Part shown: positions 51,887-61,028 of the stretch, piece by piece | How positions within the stretch are numbered: the first letter of the stretch is position 1 | How the letters are laid out: each line of letters opens with the position of its first letter | Assembly: GCF_003050905.1 (NCBI RefSeq) | Contig: NZ_QAOT01000013.1 | Length of the DNA stretch: 64,000 nt | Reading direction: 5' to 3' (one strand) | DNA from: Cereibacter_A azotoformans | Lineage (GTDB): Bacteria > Pseudomonadota > Alphaproteobacteria > Rhodobacterales > Rhodobacteraceae | The notes under the pieces: generated by a model | The model's database searches: none | Seen by the model: the letters and a program-made list of their open reading frames with translations, nothing else | Told to the model about the DNA's origin: nothing | Position numbers and translations under genes: made by a program

Positions 51887-53815
51887 ATGCGGTTTGTCCT
51901 GATCCTTCTGGCGGTGGTGCTCGCGCCGCTCTCCGTTCATGCGCAGGGCACGCCCGCCGCGCAGATCCTGTCCGAAAACCGGGCGCTGGTGGAAAGGGCC
52001 TCGCGCCAGACCATCGGGCCGGTGATCGAGGCGCTGGCGGCCTCGGGCGATCCCGCCGCGGTTACCATCCTCGATGCCTGGGCCAACCGCGGCCTCGGCC
52101 TGCGCGCGGCGGATGGCGCCTTCTTCCTGATCGCCCCGGCCGAGGGCGGCTGGGCGCTGACCGACCTCGACGGCGCCCCCGCCGGCACCGCCGCCAGGGC
52201 CGAGATCGACCAACTGCGCCCGAACAGCGGCGTCCGCGGCCTGATCGCGACCGCGCTGGTCCGCTTCCAGTTGGCCGACCCCGATCCGGCACGGCGCTCG
52301 GCGGCCATGGAGTCCATCGCCCGCGACCCCTCGGCCGAGCATCTGGAGCCGCTGCGCGCCGCGCTGGCCCAGACGCCCGATCCGGCGCTGGCCCGGCTGG
52401 AGCGGCTGCTGACGCTGCGCTTCGGCGCGACGCCCGAAGAGCGGGTGGCGGCCATCGATAGCTTCGGCGCCGATCTGGGTCTCGACCTGCGCGCGGCGCT
52501 CAATCCGTTGGTTGCCACGCGCCGCCTGGCGATCCGGGGCGAGGCGGAAAACCTGAACATTGCCCGCAACTTGGTGCCCGGACGTGATCTGACGCGCGAA
52601 GAAGCCTATGACCTGCTGGTGGCGCAGGGCGATGCCCCCGCGCGCCTCACCCTGCAGGCGCAGCGCGAGACACTGGTGGGCCAGATTCGCGACGGTCAGG
52701 CGGCCGGCATCCCGGTCGCCGATCTCGACAGCCAGGAGGCGCGCGACCGTGCCTATACCGCGCTGGAAGCGCAGGGCGCCGTGCCCGCCGCCGCGACCGA
52801 GGACGAGGTGACGGCCGCGCTCGAGGCCCACCGCTTCGCAGAGGTCTATGCCGAGCCCGACCGGGCGGTGACCGAGGCCGCCAGCGCCGCGCTGACCCGG
52901 ATCGGCCGCACCGTGGGCCTTATGCAGGCGGCGGACCTCGCGCTTGATGCGGCCTCGCTCGCCTCGATCTATTTCCTCGCCGCCATCGGCCTCGCCATCA
53001 CCTTCGGCGTCATGCGGGTGATCAACATGGCGCATGGCGAGTTCATCATGATGGGCGCCTACACCGGCTACGTGACGCAACTCTGGATCGCCGATTACAC
53101 GATCTCGATCCTTGTGGCGCTGCCGCTCGCCTTCGCCGTCACCTTCGCCGCCGGCGTGGCGATGGAGCGGCTGGTGATCCGCCACCTCTACCGCCGCCCG
53201 CTGGAGACGTTGCTTGCCACCTTCGGGATCTCGATCGCGCTCCAGCAGCTGGCCAAGAACATCTTCGGCACCCAGGCCCGGCCGCTGACCGCGCCCGCCT
53301 GGCTCGACGGCGCGCTGAGCTTCAACGACGTGGTGTCGATCAGCTACATCCGCATCGCGATCTTCGTCCTGGCCCTGATCTTCCTTGGCGTCTTCCTCAT
53401 CATCATGAAGCGGACGCGCCTCGGGCTCGAGGTCCGCGCGGTGACGCAGAACCCGTCGATGGCGGCCTCCATGGGGATCAACCCCGACCGGATCAACATG
53501 CTGACCTTCGGCCTCGGCTCGGGCATCGCGGGCGTCGCGGGGGTGGCCATCGGCCTCTTCGCCAAGGTCACCTCGGAGCTGGGGCAGGACTATATCGTGC
53601 AGAGCTTCATGACCGTGGTCGTGGGCGGCGTGGGCAACATCTGGGGCACGCTTGCGGGGGCCGCGATGATCGGCGGCGCGCAGAAGGGCATCGAGTGGCT
53701 GAACCCCTCGAACACGCTTGCGGCCCAGACCTACATGATCCTTCTCATCATCATCTTCATCCAGTTCCGGCCGCGGGGGATCATCGCCCTCAAGGGCCGC
53801 GCCGCAGGAGACTGA
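51887..53815 (+). CDS. urtB: Urea ABC transporter permease UrtB
   Basis: The 642-residue protein has a signal-like N-terminus and a long extracytoplasmic region (about 20-345), then a LivH-type permease domain with the segments ASIYFLAAIGLAITFGVMRV and RPLETLLATFGISIALQQLA. The long N-terminal extension is usual in proteobacterial UrtB. It forms the urea channel with UrtC. Confidence 0.94.
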   Translation: MRFVLILLAVVLAPLSVHAQGTPAAQILSENRALVERASRQTIGPVIEALAASGDPAAVTILDAWANRGLGLRAADGAFFLIAPAEGGWALTDLDGAPAGTAARAEIDQLRPNSGVRGLIATALVRFQLADPDPARRSAAMESIARDPSAEHLEPLRAALAQTPDPALARLERLLTLRFGATPEERVAAIDSFGADLGLDLRAALNPLVATRRLAIRGEAENLNIARNLVPGRDLTREEAYDLLVAQGDAPARLTLQAQRETLVGQIRDGQAAGIPVADLDSQEARDRAYTALEAQGAVPAAATEDEVTAALEAHRFAEVYAEPDRAVTEAASAALTRIGRTVGLMQAADLALDAASLASIYFLAAIGLAITFGVMRVINMAHGEFIMMGAYTGYVTQLWIADYTISILVALPLAFAVTFAAGVAMERLVIRHLYRRPLETLLATFGISIALQQLAKNIFGTQARPLTAPAWLDGALSFNDVVSISYIRIAIFVLALIFLGVFLIIMKRTRLGLEVRAVTQNPSMAASMGINPDRINMLTFGLGSGIAGVAGVAIGLFAKVTSELGQDYIVQSFMTVVVGGVGNIWGTLAGAAMIGGAQKGIEWLNPSNTLAAQTYMILLIIIFIQFRPRGIIALKGRAAGD

Positions 53816-53848
53816 CATGCGCCCGACGAACCTCTGGGGCCGCCTGCC

Positions 53849-55081
53849 ATGAGACAGGGCTTCCTTTCCCGCAACCCCTCGGTGCTGGTGTTCCTGCTGA
53901 TCCTCGCGCTGTTCACGCTGGGGGTGACGCTCCTGTCGCACGCCTATGGCAGCGCCTTCCTCTCGACCTCCTTCATCAAGACACTGGGCAAGACGCTCTG
54001 CCTCTGCCTCGTGGCGCTCGCGATGGATCTGGTCTGGGGCTATGCCGGCATCCTCAGCCTTGGCCACATGGCCTTCTTCGCGCTCGGCGGCTACATGATC
54101 GGCATGTGGCTGATGTATGCCCGCACCGAGGAGATCGTGGTGCAGGCGCTGGCGAACGCGCCGCTGCCGGCCACACCGCAGGAGATCTCGAACGGGGTGG
54201 CCAGTCAGATCTTCGGCGTGGTCGGCGGGGCCGAACTGCCCGCGGTCTGGACCTTCGCCCACAGCCTGCCCCTGCAACTTGCGCTCGTGGTGCTCGTGCC
54301 CGGTCTGCTGGCGCTCGCCTTCGGATGGCTGGCCTTCCGCAGCCGGGTGACGGGCGTCTATCTCTCCATCCTCACGCAGGCCATGACCCTCGCCCTCGCG
54401 CTGCATCTCTTCCAGAACGACTCGGGCCTGCGCGGCAACAACGGGCTCTCGGGGCTTCAGAACATCCCCGGCCTCGGCGGCGTGTCGCAGGACCGGCTGT
54501 CGGTCTGGTTCTTCTGGGCCTCGGCCGCGGCGCTGGCACTGGGCTATCTGCTCGCGGCCTGGCTGGTGTCGGGCAAGTTCGGCTCGGTCCTGCGCGCGAT
54601 CCGGGATGACGAGCAGCGCGTGCGCTTCCTCGGCTATTCGGTCGAGGGCTACAAGCTCTTCATCTTCACCTTTACGGCGGTGGTCGCGGCGGTTGCGGGC
54701 GCGCTCTACTATCCGCAGGCCGGGATCATCAACCCGGCCGAGCTGGCGCCCATCGCCTCGATCTATCTGGCGGTCTGGGTGGCGATCGGCGGGCGGGGGA
54801 GGCTCTACGGGGCCGTGATCGGCGCGGCGTTCGTCTCGCTGCTCTCGACCTGGTTCACCGGGGGGCGGGCGCCGGACGTGAACCTCGGCTTCGCCACGAT
54901 CCAGTGGGTGGACTGGTGGCAGATCCTGCTGGGGCTCGCCTTCGTGCTGGTCACGCTCCTTGCTCCGCAGGGGATCGGCGGGCTGTTCGACTGGGCCGCG
55001 GGCCTCCGCCATCCGGCGCGGCGCGGGGCACCGCTCGGGCCCGCCGAAGGCGCGCTGCAGGAGAGGGAGGCCACGGAATGA
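53849..55081 (+). CDS. urtC: Urea ABC transporter permease UrtC
   Basis: The 410-residue LivM-type permease has about ten transmembrane segments and the motif LVWGYAGILSLGHMAFFALG near residue 60. It overlaps urtD by four bases (ATGA). Confidence 0.94.
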   Translation: MRQGFLSRNPSVLVFLLILALFTLGVTLLSHAYGSAFLSTSFIKTLGKTLCLCLVALAMDLVWGYAGILSLGHMAFFALGGYMIGMWLMYARTEEIVVQALANAPLPATPQEISNGVASQIFGVVGGAELPAVWTFAHSLPLQLALVVLVPGLLALAFGWLAFRSRVTGVYLSILTQAMTLALALHLFQNDSGLRGNNGLSGLQNIPGLGGVSQDRLSVWFFWASAAALALGYLLAAWLVSGKFGSVLRAIRDDEQRVRFLGYSVEGYKLFIFTFTAVVAAVAGALYYPQAGIINPAELAPIASIYLAVWVAIGGRGRLYGAVIGAAFVSLLSTWFTGGRAPDVNLGFATIQWVDWWQILLGLAFVLVTLLAPQGIGGLFDWAAGLRHPARRGAPLGPAEGALQEREATE

Positions 55082-55821
55082 GCGCGCTTCTCGAGGTTTC
55101 GGGCGTCTCGGTCACCTTCGACGGCTTCCGCGCCATCAACAACCTGTCCTTCAACATCGGCGCGCAGGAGTTGCGCGCCATCATCGGGCCGAACGGCGCC
55201 GGCAAGACCACCTTCATGGACATCGTGACCGGCAAGACCCGGCCCGACGAAGGCTCGGTGACCTTCGGCGAACGCTCGGTCTCGCTGCTCGCCTTGTCCG
55301 AGTCGCGGATCGCGCAGGAGGGAATCGGGCGCAAGTTCCAGCGCCCCACGGTGTTCGAGGATCAGACGGTCTTCGACAACCTGATGATGGCGCTGAAGAA
55401 GCCGCGCTCGCCCTTTTCGGTGCTCTTCTTCCGTCCATCGGGTCGCGACGCCGCCCGCGTCGAGGAACTGGCGGCCGAGGTGGGGCTTGGCGATCATCTC
55501 GCGCGCAAGTCGGGCGAGCTGAGCCATGGGCAGAAACAATGGCTCGAGATCGGGATGCTTCTCGCGCAGGAGCCGCGGCTTCTGCTGGTGGACGAGCCCG
55601 CCGCCGGCATGACGCTGGCCGAGCGCGAACATACCACGGCGCTTCTGGTCGAGATGGCGAAGACCCGCGCCGTGGTGGTGGTGGAGCATGACATGGAGTT
55701 CGTGCGCCGGCTGAACTGCAAGGTGACGGTGCTGCACGAGGGCTCGGTTCTGGCCGAGGGCAGCCTTGACCATGTGACGAAGAACCCGGCCGTGATCGAA
55801 GTCTATCTGGGGCGGGGATGA
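55078..55821 (+). CDS. urtD: Urea ABC transporter ATPase UrtD
   Basis: The 247-residue ATPase (LivG type) has Walker A GPNGAGKTT near residue 39, signature LSHGQKQWLEIGM near residue 145 and Walker B LLLVDEPAAGM. The LSHGQKQWLEIG signature is characteristic of UrtD. It is one base apart from urtE. Confidence 0.95.
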   Translation: MSALLEVSGVSVTFDGFRAINNLSFNIGAQELRAIIGPNGAGKTTFMDIVTGKTRPDEGSVTFGERSVSLLALSESRIAQEGIGRKFQRPTVFEDQTVFDNLMMALKKPRSPFSVLFFRPSGRDAARVEELAAEVGLGDHLARKSGELSHGQKQWLEIGMLLAQEPRLLLVDEPAAGMTLAEREHTTALLVEMAKTRAVVVVEHDMEFVRRLNCKVTVLHEGSVLAEGSLDHVTKNPAVIEVYLGRG

Positions 55822-55822
55822 G

Positions 55823-56518
55823 ATGCTGAAGACCGAAGGGCTGACCCTGCATTACGGCGGCAGCCAGATCCTTTACGGGATCGACATGGAGGCCCGCGCG
55901 GGCGAGGTGACCTGCATCATGGGCACCAACGGCGTGGGCAAGACCTCGCTGCTCAAGGCCATCGCGGGGGCGCATCCGCGATCGGGCGGGCGCGTGATCC
56001 TTGATGGCGAAGAGCTGCCACGGCTGCCGCCGCAGGCCATGGCGCGGCGCAGGCTGGGGTTCGTGCCGCAGGGGCGGATGATCTTCCCGCTGCTGACGGT
56101 GACGGAGAATCTCGAGACCGGCTTTGCCGTCCTGCCGCGATCCGAGCACCGCATCCCGGACGAGATCTACGAGCTGTTCCCGGTGCTGAAGGACATGGCG
56201 CACCGGCGGGGCGGGGACCTCTCCGGCGGGCAGCAGCAGCAGCTGGCCATTGCCCGCGCCCTGATCATGAAGCCGAGGCTTCTGCTCCTCGACGAGCCGA
56301 CCGAGGGCATCCAGCCCAACATCATCCAGCAGATCGGCCGCGTGATCTCGTATCTGCGCGGGAAGGGCGACATGGCGATCATCCTGGTCGAGCAGTATTT
56401 CGAGTTCGCCTACGGGCTCGCCGACCGCTTCTATGTGCTCAAGCGCGGATCGGTCGATGTGGCGGGCACCAAGGCCGAACTGGGGCGTGACCGGGTGCGG
56501 CAGGCCGTTTCGGTCTGA
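55823..56518 (+). CDS. urtE: Urea ABC transporter ATPase UrtE
   Basis: The 231-residue ATPase (LivF type) has Walker A GTNGVGKTS near residue 34, signature LSGGQQQQLAIARAL near residue 133 and Walker B LLLLDEPTEGIQP. Last gene of urtABCDE, followed by a terminator. Confidence 0.95.
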   Translation: MLKTEGLTLHYGGSQILYGIDMEARAGEVTCIMGTNGVGKTSLLKAIAGAHPRSGGRVILDGEELPRLPPQAMARRRLGFVPQGRMIFPLLTVTENLETGFAVLPRSEHRIPDEIYELFPVLKDMAHRRGGDLSGGQQQQLAIARALIMKPRLLLLDEPTEGIQPNIIQQIGRVISYLRGKGDMAIILVEQYFEFAYGLADRFYVLKRGSVDVAGTKAELGRDRVRQAVSV

Positions 56519-56550
56519 CGGCCGATCGTCCTGAGCCGCGGCATGACAAA

Positions 56551-56574
56551 GGGGCCGGCGAGCTTGCCGGCCCC
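56551..56574. terminator. Bidirectional terminator between urtE and cycA
   Basis: A perfect nine-pair hairpin (GGGGCCGGC and GCCGGCCCC) with a six-base loop lies between these convergent genes. Confidence 0.85.
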
Positions 56575-56594
56575 TCTTCGCGTCGGGAACGCGA

Positions 56595-57062
56595 TCAGTT
56601 GGTCGCGGCTTCGGCCGGGGCCTCTTCGGCGGCGGGCGAGACGGACACGAGATAGGCCCAGATGTTGTGGGCGTCTTCTTCCTTGCGGACCTTGTAGGTC
56701 ATCTTCCCGCGGGCCTTCGAGTTGTCGGTGTACTCTTTCAGGAAGGCGGTGGGGTCCTTGGTGTAGGCGGTGAACTGCTCTTCGTTCCAGACCAGCCCGC
56801 TTTCGCCCGCCGCGACAAGGTCCTTACCGTAGCCTTTGAAATCCTCACGGGTGCCGGCCTGACGGCCCGGCACGCCATAGAGGTTCGGGCCGGTCTTGGC
56901 GTTGCGCCCGGCGATGGTGGTGCCGGCATCGTCCACGATGACGTGGCAGGTCTGGCACTGGTTGAAGGCCTTCTCACCGGCCGCGGCGTCGCCTTCCTGA
57001 GCGAGCGCCGGGGCGGCGGCGAGTGCGGCGATGGCCGCGATAGCCTTGATTTCGAACTTCAT
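56595..57062 (-). CDS. cycA: Cytochrome c2, photosynthetic and respiratory electron carrier
   Basis: The 155-residue precursor has a Sec signal of 21 residues (cleavage before QEGDA), the heme site CQTCH at 36-40 and the Met ligand in ARGKMTYKV. The long c2-type insertions and AFNQCQTCHVIVDDAGTTIAGR match R. sphaeroides cytochrome c2, which moves electrons from the bc1 complex to the reaction centre in the periplasm. The C-terminal extension SPAAEEAPAEAATN is longer than in the type-strain protein as I remember it. GGGAGGA precedes the ATG. Confidence 0.93.
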   Translation of the reverse strand: MKFEIKAIAAIAALAAAPALAQEGDAAAGEKAFNQCQTCHVIVDDAGTTIAGRNAKTGPNLYGVPGRQAGTREDFKGYGKDLVAAGESGLVWNEEQFTAYTKDPTAFLKEYTDNSKARGKMTYKVRKEEDAHNIWAYLVSVSPAAEEAPAEAATN

Positions 57063-57389
57063 GGGTATCCTCCCTGTATGGGTAGATGATTGCGATAATA
57101 TCGGGTGCCGCCGGCACATACTCAATACTGCGGAACGCGCGCCCCCGATCATCCATGGCATCTGGAAAAAGGTTGCGCAACGGCCACGGGAGGCGGCGGG
57201 AACGGGGAACGGGCGGAGCGCCCGGTAGCTTCGGGGAAGAGCCGGACCTGCGGAGCCCAAAGGTGCTTGCGGTTTCGAGGCGGCTGACATGAACTTCCTG
57301 CCGGGCTGTTCGGACGCAGGGGACTATGCCGCCCGCCCACGTCCTGAATTATATGACGGATTGCCGCAGAATGTGCGGAGGGGCCTGCC
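57063..57389 (-). promoter_or_regulatory. cycA upstream region
   Basis: These 327 bases between puhE and cycA hold the cycA promoters. A perfect palindrome GTTGCGCAAC lies at 57172-57181, and a possible RpoE promoter is described separately. No open frame of a recognised gene is present. Confidence 0.6.
57122..57151 (-). promoter_or_regulatory. Possible RpoE-type promoter of cycA
   Basis: On the minus strand TGATCG, 18 bases, then TATTGA lies about 60 bases before the cycA ATG. The -35 hexamer differs by one base from the RpoE consensus TGATCC and the spacing is right; the -10 match is poor. In R. sphaeroides, cycA has an RpoE-dependent promoter. Confidence 0.4.
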
Positions 57390-58274
57390 TCACCTCGATT
57401 TGAGCAGCGCCCCCTTCGCCTCTTCCTTGAGCAGCTTGGCCTCGGCGCGGCGCACCGGCAGGGGCGCGGGTGCGGGCCGGAAGGCGCGCGCGCCGGGCGA
57501 CCGCCGCTCGGGCATCATCCATTTCCACAGCTTGCGGTCCTGCAGGTTCACCACCATGAACCAATGTTCAAGAACGGCGAGCGCGGTCAGGGCGGCGAGC
57601 AGCCAGAAGCCCACTTCCCGATGGCTCGTGCCGCCGGACGAGATCGCGCGCTCGACCCAGCAGCCGGTGGCGAAGGTCAGCAGCGTCACCGACAGCGGAA
57701 AGAAATGGTTCATCCGCGTGCGGCGGAAGTAGCTCGACAGATGGGCCAGGGTCGAGGGCAGGAACTCGACGTTGATGTAGGGCACGCCCAGGTAGAGGTT
57801 CAGCTTGGCCGAGACCCGCGCCACGAAGAGGATCAGGAAGGTCCAGAGGCCGAAGCGGTTCGGCGCGTCGCCGGCATGCATGGCCATGGCCACCAGAACC
57901 GTCACCAGCACGATCTCGTGCCACAGGACCGTGCCGACGGCGCGCAGGAACCGCTCGAGCGGCCCGGCATGGGTCGGACAGGGGTCGGTGTTCGGCCCGG
58001 TGATCACGCCGGACAGGAAGGCAAGCTCGATCCAGCCCCAGACGGCGAGCGAGGACAGGAAGGCCACATAGACCCCCTGCACCGTTGCATCCTGCAACGT
58101 GTGAACATAGCCCCAGGCGCCCGCGAACAGCATCGGCAGGCCGATGATGACCGACGTCAGGTGCGACTCGGGTCCGCGGTTGTCGGCGTGGCGCACCCGC
58201 CAGAGCAGGATGCCGGTGGAGAACCACCAGACGAAGATGGCCGACAGGGCAACGACCCAGGGACTCGTAAGCAT
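57390..58274 (-). CDS. puhE: PuhE, photosynthetic complex assembly protein (DUF3623)
   Basis: The 294-residue membrane protein has about seven to eight transmembrane segments and the family segment SAKLNLYLGVPYINVEFLPS near residue 155. PuhE affects bacteriochlorophyll and reaction-centre levels in Rhodobacter. It is the last gene of the puh unit. Confidence 0.92.
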   Translation of the reverse strand: MLTSPWVVALSAIFVWWFSTGILLWRVRHADNRGPESHLTSVIIGLPMLFAGAWGYVHTLQDATVQGVYVAFLSSLAVWGWIELAFLSGVITGPNTDPCPTHAGPLERFLRAVGTVLWHEIVLVTVLVAMAMHAGDAPNRFGLWTFLILFVARVSAKLNLYLGVPYINVEFLPSTLAHLSSYFRRTRMNHFFPLSVTLLTFATGCWVERAISSGGTSHREVGFWLLAALTALAVLEHWFMVVNLQDRKLWKWMMPERRSPGARAFRPAPAPLPVRRAEAKLLKEEAKGALLKSR

Positions 58275-58335
58275 CAGCGGCCACCCAGCCGGCAGGAGGA
58301 AGCGGGCAGGGCCCGCTTCCGGAGATCGTCAACAG

Positions 58336-59427
58336 TCAATAGCTCGGCTCCAGTCGCACATTCGCGGGCAGGGCGTTGGTCCTGACCGGAATCGTGTAGA
58401 GGGCGGTGAAGGCGGCCAGCGCCTGCGCGCCGCCCAGCACCTTGTCGAGCCGCCCCGCAAGGCCGCCCCTGCGGTTGCCCCGGTCCATCCGAAGGAAGGC
58501 GGCGTTCATGCGGTTCAGCGCCGGCTTCCAGCGCGGATGGTCGATGTCCAGCTCGACCGGGAAGATCTGCCGCGCGATCTCGGAGGTCTTGCGGAACACC
58601 TCCTGGTCGTACCAGTCGATGTCGACCCCGAGCGCCTTGTGAAACTCGGGCCGGGCATGGTCGCGCACCCACATGGTCGAATAGACCGCCGTCAGGAAGA
58701 AGCGGATCCAGAGCCGGTTGACCGTCGAGTCGGTCAGCTTCGGATCGGTCTTCATCAAGAGCGCGAAGGCCTCGCCGTGGCGGAACTCGTCGTTGCACCA
58801 CTCCTTGAACCATTTGAAGATCGGGTGGAACCGATGTTCGGGGTTGGCCTCGAGGTGGCGGTAGATCGTGATGTAGCGCGCGTAGCCGATCTTTTCCGAC
58901 AGGTAGGTGGCGTAGTAGATGAACTTCGGCCGGAAATAGGTGTATTTCTTGGCCTTGGTCAGGAAGCCGAGGTTCACCGCCACGCCCGCCTCGCGCAGCG
59001 CGTCGTTGATGAAGCCCGCGTGCCGCGCCTCGTCGCGCGCCATGTAGCTGAACAGCTCGCAGATGTCGGGGTTCGAGCCCCGGCGCTTCATCTCCTTGTA
59101 GAGCACGCAGCCCGAAAACTCGGCCGTGCAGGAGGACACGAGGAAGTCGATGAACTCGACCCGCAGGGCCGGGTCCATCGCCTCCCAGTCGATCCGGTCC
59201 CACGCGTCGGTCTTCTTGAAGTGGCCCTTGTTCGGGTCCGCCTTCATCTCGGCGATCAGCTCGTCCCACTGGGCGCGGATCGGGGTCACGTCCACGCGGT
59301 CGAGTTCGTCGAAATCGGTGGTGTAGAAGCGCGGGTTGAGGATGTGGGTTTCCGTCGCCATGGCGGTCGTGTCGGCGACGGCTTCGGGATCGAGCGCGGG
59401 GGACAGGTCTCCGGGCGAGGCGTTCAC
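58336..59427 (-). CDS. acsF: AcsF, oxygen-dependent Mg-protoporphyrin IX monomethyl ester cyclase
   Basis: The 363-residue diiron enzyme forms ring E of bacteriochlorophyll with oxygen. The iron-binding motifs are FLVSSCTAEFSGCVLYKEM, MARDEARHAGF near residue 145 and WCNDEFRHGEAFALLM near residue 240. The GTG at 59427 is preferred over an inner ATG (MATETHILNPRFYTTDFDE), as it overlaps the upstream gene by GTGA and gives a typical length. Confidence 0.93.
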   Translation of the reverse strand: MNASPGDLSPALDPEAVADTTAMATETHILNPRFYTTDFDELDRVDVTPIRAQWDELIAEMKADPNKGHFKKTDAWDRIDWEAMDPALRVEFIDFLVSSCTAEFSGCVLYKEMKRRGSNPDICELFSYMARDEARHAGFINDALREAGVAVNLGFLTKAKKYTYFRPKFIYYATYLSEKIGYARYITIYRHLEANPEHRFHPIFKWFKEWCNDEFRHGEAFALLMKTDPKLTDSTVNRLWIRFFLTAVYSTMWVRDHARPEFHKALGVDIDWYDQEVFRKTSEIARQIFPVELDIDHPRWKPALNRMNAAFLRMDRGNRRGGLAGRLDKVLGGAQALAAFTALYTIPVRTNALPANVRLEPSY

Positions 59428-59720
59428 AGCGTCACCTGCTCGGAGAAGGAGAACTCGCACAGCTCCATCGCGCCGAGGTCGCCCGTCAGCCGCGTCCACA
59501 GCCGCTCGAGCGCCGAGGCACGGGTGATCGTGGCGGTGCGTTCCTCGACCACCACCTCGCCGAAGGCGGCCGTGACCGGCCCGCCGTGAACCAGAACCTC
59601 ATCGCCCGGATGGACGATGGCACCATTGTCAAAGCGCACATGCGCGTGGAGAGACTCGAACCTGTGACTCACTTCAACGGTGCAGGGCACCTCTTCCGCT
59701 TGTTTTGTGAACAGACCCAT
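59424..59720 (-). CDS. bciE: Small protein directly before acsF (PuhD/BciE-type)
   Basis: The 98-residue soluble protein starts MGLFTKQAEEVPCTVEVSHR and has no transmembrane segment. It is translationally coupled to acsF. In alphaproteobacteria the oxygen-dependent cyclase needs a small partner, BciE, found by genetics in R. sphaeroides; position and size make this gene a good match, but I name it from memory and context. It has also been called puhD in puh clusters. Confidence 0.6.
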   Translation of the reverse strand: MGLFTKQAEEVPCTVEVSHRFESLHAHVRFDNGAIVHPGDEVLVHGGPVTAAFGEVVVEERTATITRASALERLWTRLTGDLGAMELCEFSFSEQVTL

Positions 59721-59741
59721 GGGGGTTCCCTTCTCTTGGCG

Positions 59742-60206
59742 TCATTCGGACAGCATCCGCGCGAAAACCGCTTGATTGTCGGGTCCGAAGGCCTGGAGCT
59801 CGGCGCTCCAGCCGGTTGCGTCATCCTGCAGGGAAAGTCTGCCGTTCTCGTACTTCACCAACCGCACGGGGGGATTGTCCTCAACCCGATGCACGGTGCG
59901 GGCGCGCCTCAGGCCGATCTGGATCACGGTGACGAAGCCGCCGTTGTCGGCTTCGAACAGGGTCTCGCCCTCGGGGGTGCGGACCGCGACGGCCTGTTCG
60001 CCCAGCCCCACCAGCACGAGCTGCCGCTCGGCCACCACGGGGGCGGCGGGTGGCTGGCCGGTCGGCTCGCGTCCGGTCCAGACGGCCCAGGCCACCATCA
60101 GGATCGAGCCGAGGGCAAGCGCGAACATCCCCTTGAGCAGGAAGGGCGGGATCAGCTCCTTCTCCTTGTCGCTCTGGGGACGGCGGGAGTTCGGTGCGGT
60201 CATCAT
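59742..60206 (-). CDS. puhC: PuhC, photosynthetic complex assembly protein
   Basis: The 154-residue protein has one transmembrane segment (about 25-45) after a charged start and a periplasmic domain. It influences RC-LH1 assembly in Rhodobacter. The ATG pair at 60206/60203 follows a gap of 65 bases after puhB. Confidence 0.88.
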   Translation of the reverse strand: MMTAPNSRRPQSDKEKELIPPFLLKGMFALALGSILMVAWAVWTGREPTGQPPAAPVVAERQLVLVGLGEQAVAVRTPEGETLFEADNGGFVTVIQIGLRRARTVHRVEDNPPVRLVKYENGRLSLQDDATGWSAELQAFGPDNQAVFARMLSE

Positions 60207-60271
60207 GGTCTTCCTGCGGGCTGTTGCCGGAGGGCATCCTCCGGCCGTGGATCTTGCCGTTCGCGGCGGTC

Positions 60272-60910
60272 TCAGGCGGCGGGCACGGCCTGCGCCGGCA
60301 TGGCCGCCTCGGCCCGGGCGATGGAGGGAACCGACAGCCGCGCCTCGGCCGCTTCGGTCAGGATCCGGGCCACCCGCTCGGCGTCGGGAATGCAGCGCAT
60401 GGCCGGCTCGCCCCGCCACTTCCACGGGCGGATGTGCGGCCAGCAGACCAGCTTCGAGATCCGGTTCGGCTGCTTCATCTTCAGCGCGATGGTGCCCGAG
60501 CCGGACTTGCGCAGGTCAAGCGCCGCGCTTTCAAGCTGCTTGAAGGGCAGGTTGAGCGTCACCGACAGGGCCGCGCCGATCCGCAGGATCACGCGGGCGG
60601 TGGTGATCGTATAGATCGTGGCGCGCGCCTGCCAGAAGGCCCCGAGCAGCAGCAGCAGATAGGTCAGAACGCCCATCCCCACATAGGGCAGGCCGTAGGC
60701 CAGGGCCATCGGCAGTCCGCCATCGGCCCAGCCCATCGAGCCGCGCCAGAGCACGATCAGCGCAAAGTAGCCGGCAATCCAGTTGACCTTGTAGGCCTCG
60801 CGCGCCAGCGCGAAGGCCGCCGGGCGGCCCTGCCACAGCAGCGTCTCGCCCTGCGGCGGACGCTCGGGGAGGCCAGGGATCGGTTCGAACTTGAAATCGT
60901 CATGGTCCAT
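60272..60910 (-). CDS. puhB: PuhB, reaction centre assembly protein
   Basis: The 212-residue membrane protein has about three transmembrane segments (about 40-105) and a C-terminal PH-like domain (YTITTARVILRIGAALSVTL). In R. capsulatus it aids assembly of the reaction centre. It lies between puhA and puhC. Confidence 0.92.
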   Translation of the reverse strand: MDHDDFKFEPIPGLPERPPQGETLLWQGRPAAFALAREAYKVNWIAGYFALIVLWRGSMGWADGGLPMALAYGLPYVGMGVLTYLLLLLGAFWQARATIYTITTARVILRIGAALSVTLNLPFKQLESAALDLRKSGSGTIALKMKQPNRISKLVCWPHIRPWKWRGEPAMRCIPDAERVARILTEAAEARLSVPSIARAEAAMPAQAVPAA

Positions 60911-61028
60911 GGTCGTCTCCTCGGGTTCGTCGGCGGCGGATCGGATGCGGATCGGGCCTCGGGGGCCCCATTCGGATCGGGTCCGGCAGGTGCGGCGCGG
61001 CCCCGGAGAGGGCCGCGCCGTGGTCAGA

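Noticed and set aside
51830..55012. A 1060-codon minus-strand frame across urtB and urtC
   Set aside because: It is a shadow frame with low-complexity charged composition; the plus strand has the conserved permeases.
57172..57181. GTTGCGCAAC upstream of cycA as an FNR/NnrR box
   Set aside because: It is a 10-base palindrome with the wrong spacing (TTG-N2-CAA) for the TTG-N8-CAA pattern.
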